Of a DNA stretch of 64,000 bases, positions 63,688-64,000 are shown in pieces (position 1 is the first letter of the stretch; the number at the start of each line of letters is the position of its first letter). This DNA comes from Liolophura sinensis (taxonomy: Eukaryota > Mollusca > Polyplacophora > Chitonida > Chitonidae). The notes beneath the pieces are model-generated. The model did no database searches. It was given only the letters and a program-made list of their open reading frames with translations, and was not told the origin of the DNA. Where the stretch lies: the NCBI RefSeq assembly GCF_032854445.1, contig NC_088304.1:26919704-26983703 (forward strand), written 5' to 3'. The position numbers and the translations under genes were made by a program.

Positions 63688-64000
63688 TAGTTTGTACGAT
63701 CTCTAATATCCGCAAAGCTAGTTTGTAGGATATCCTAATATCTGCAAAGCTAGTTTGCATGATCTCCTAATATCTACAAAGCTAGTTTGTATGATCTCTT
63801 AATATCTGCAAAGCTATTTTGTATGATCTCCTAATATCTGCAAAGCTAGTTTGTATGACATCCTAATATCTACAAAGCTAGTTTGCATGATCTCCTAATA
63901 TCTACAAAGCTAGTTTGTATGACATCCTAATATCTACAAAGCTAGTTTGTATGATATCCTAATATCCGCAAAGCTAGTTTGTATGACATCCTAATATCTA
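63688..64000. repeat. Minisatellite of about 32 bp, running off the window
   Basis: Units of AAAGCTAGTTTGTATGATCT then CCTAATATCTGC, about ten seen. Variants alternate GATCT/GACAT and CTGC/CTAC. The array continues past the right end. Confidence 0.88.

Overview
This is a window of an animal genome, with spliced genes, short exons in long AT-rich introns, and dense SINE and minisatellite content. The best-supported content is a cluster of genes for secreted proteins with the order von Willebrand A (VWA) – Thr-rich linker – chitin-binding Cys-rich exons (CBM14/peritrophin-A type) – laminin-G-like (LG) domain. This order is typical of the Pif/BMSP shell-matrix family of molluscs. Many SINE-like repeats share a 3' body resembling the molluscan 'Meta-domain' SINEs. 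Together these suggest a mollusc, or at least a lophotrochozoan; I cannot name the species.

Layout. (1) 940-8475, + strand: six 3' exons of a divergent family member (gene A), whose 5' half lies left of the window. (2) 8476-23168: intergenic, with SINEs and small tandem duplications and no gene I can support. (3) 23169-35454 and 35461-46472: two head-to-tail copies of a segment of about 11-12 kb, joined by 6 bp of filler, each carrying a full gene. The first (gene B, coding exons 25054-32683) is open throughout and predicts 608 residues. The second (gene C, 37349-44474) has the same exon plan but carries uncompensated frameshifts in the VWA, third Cys-rich and first LG exons, plus a compensated pair of indels in the second Cys-rich exon, so it reads as a recent pseudogene unless the consensus sequence is wrong. 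(4) 46473-64000: no gene I can support. It holds SINE-like pieces, a run of three different minisatellites at 50190-54020, a 17-bp-type array at 58355-58640, and an array of about 32 bp that runs off the right end.

How the genes fit together. All three are on the + strand and share intron phases. The last five exons of gene A have exactly the same lengths as those of gene B (156, 386, 91, 83, 27 bp). They therefore come from one ancestral gene by serial tandem duplication: an old split gave A versus the B/C ancestor, and a recent one gave B and C. The inferred product is secreted, with a metal-binding VWA domain, chitin-binding modules and an LG domain, as expected for an organic-matrix protein linking chitin, protein and mineral. 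Exons were called by eye from splice sites, frame and three-way comparison; no transcript or database evidence was available.
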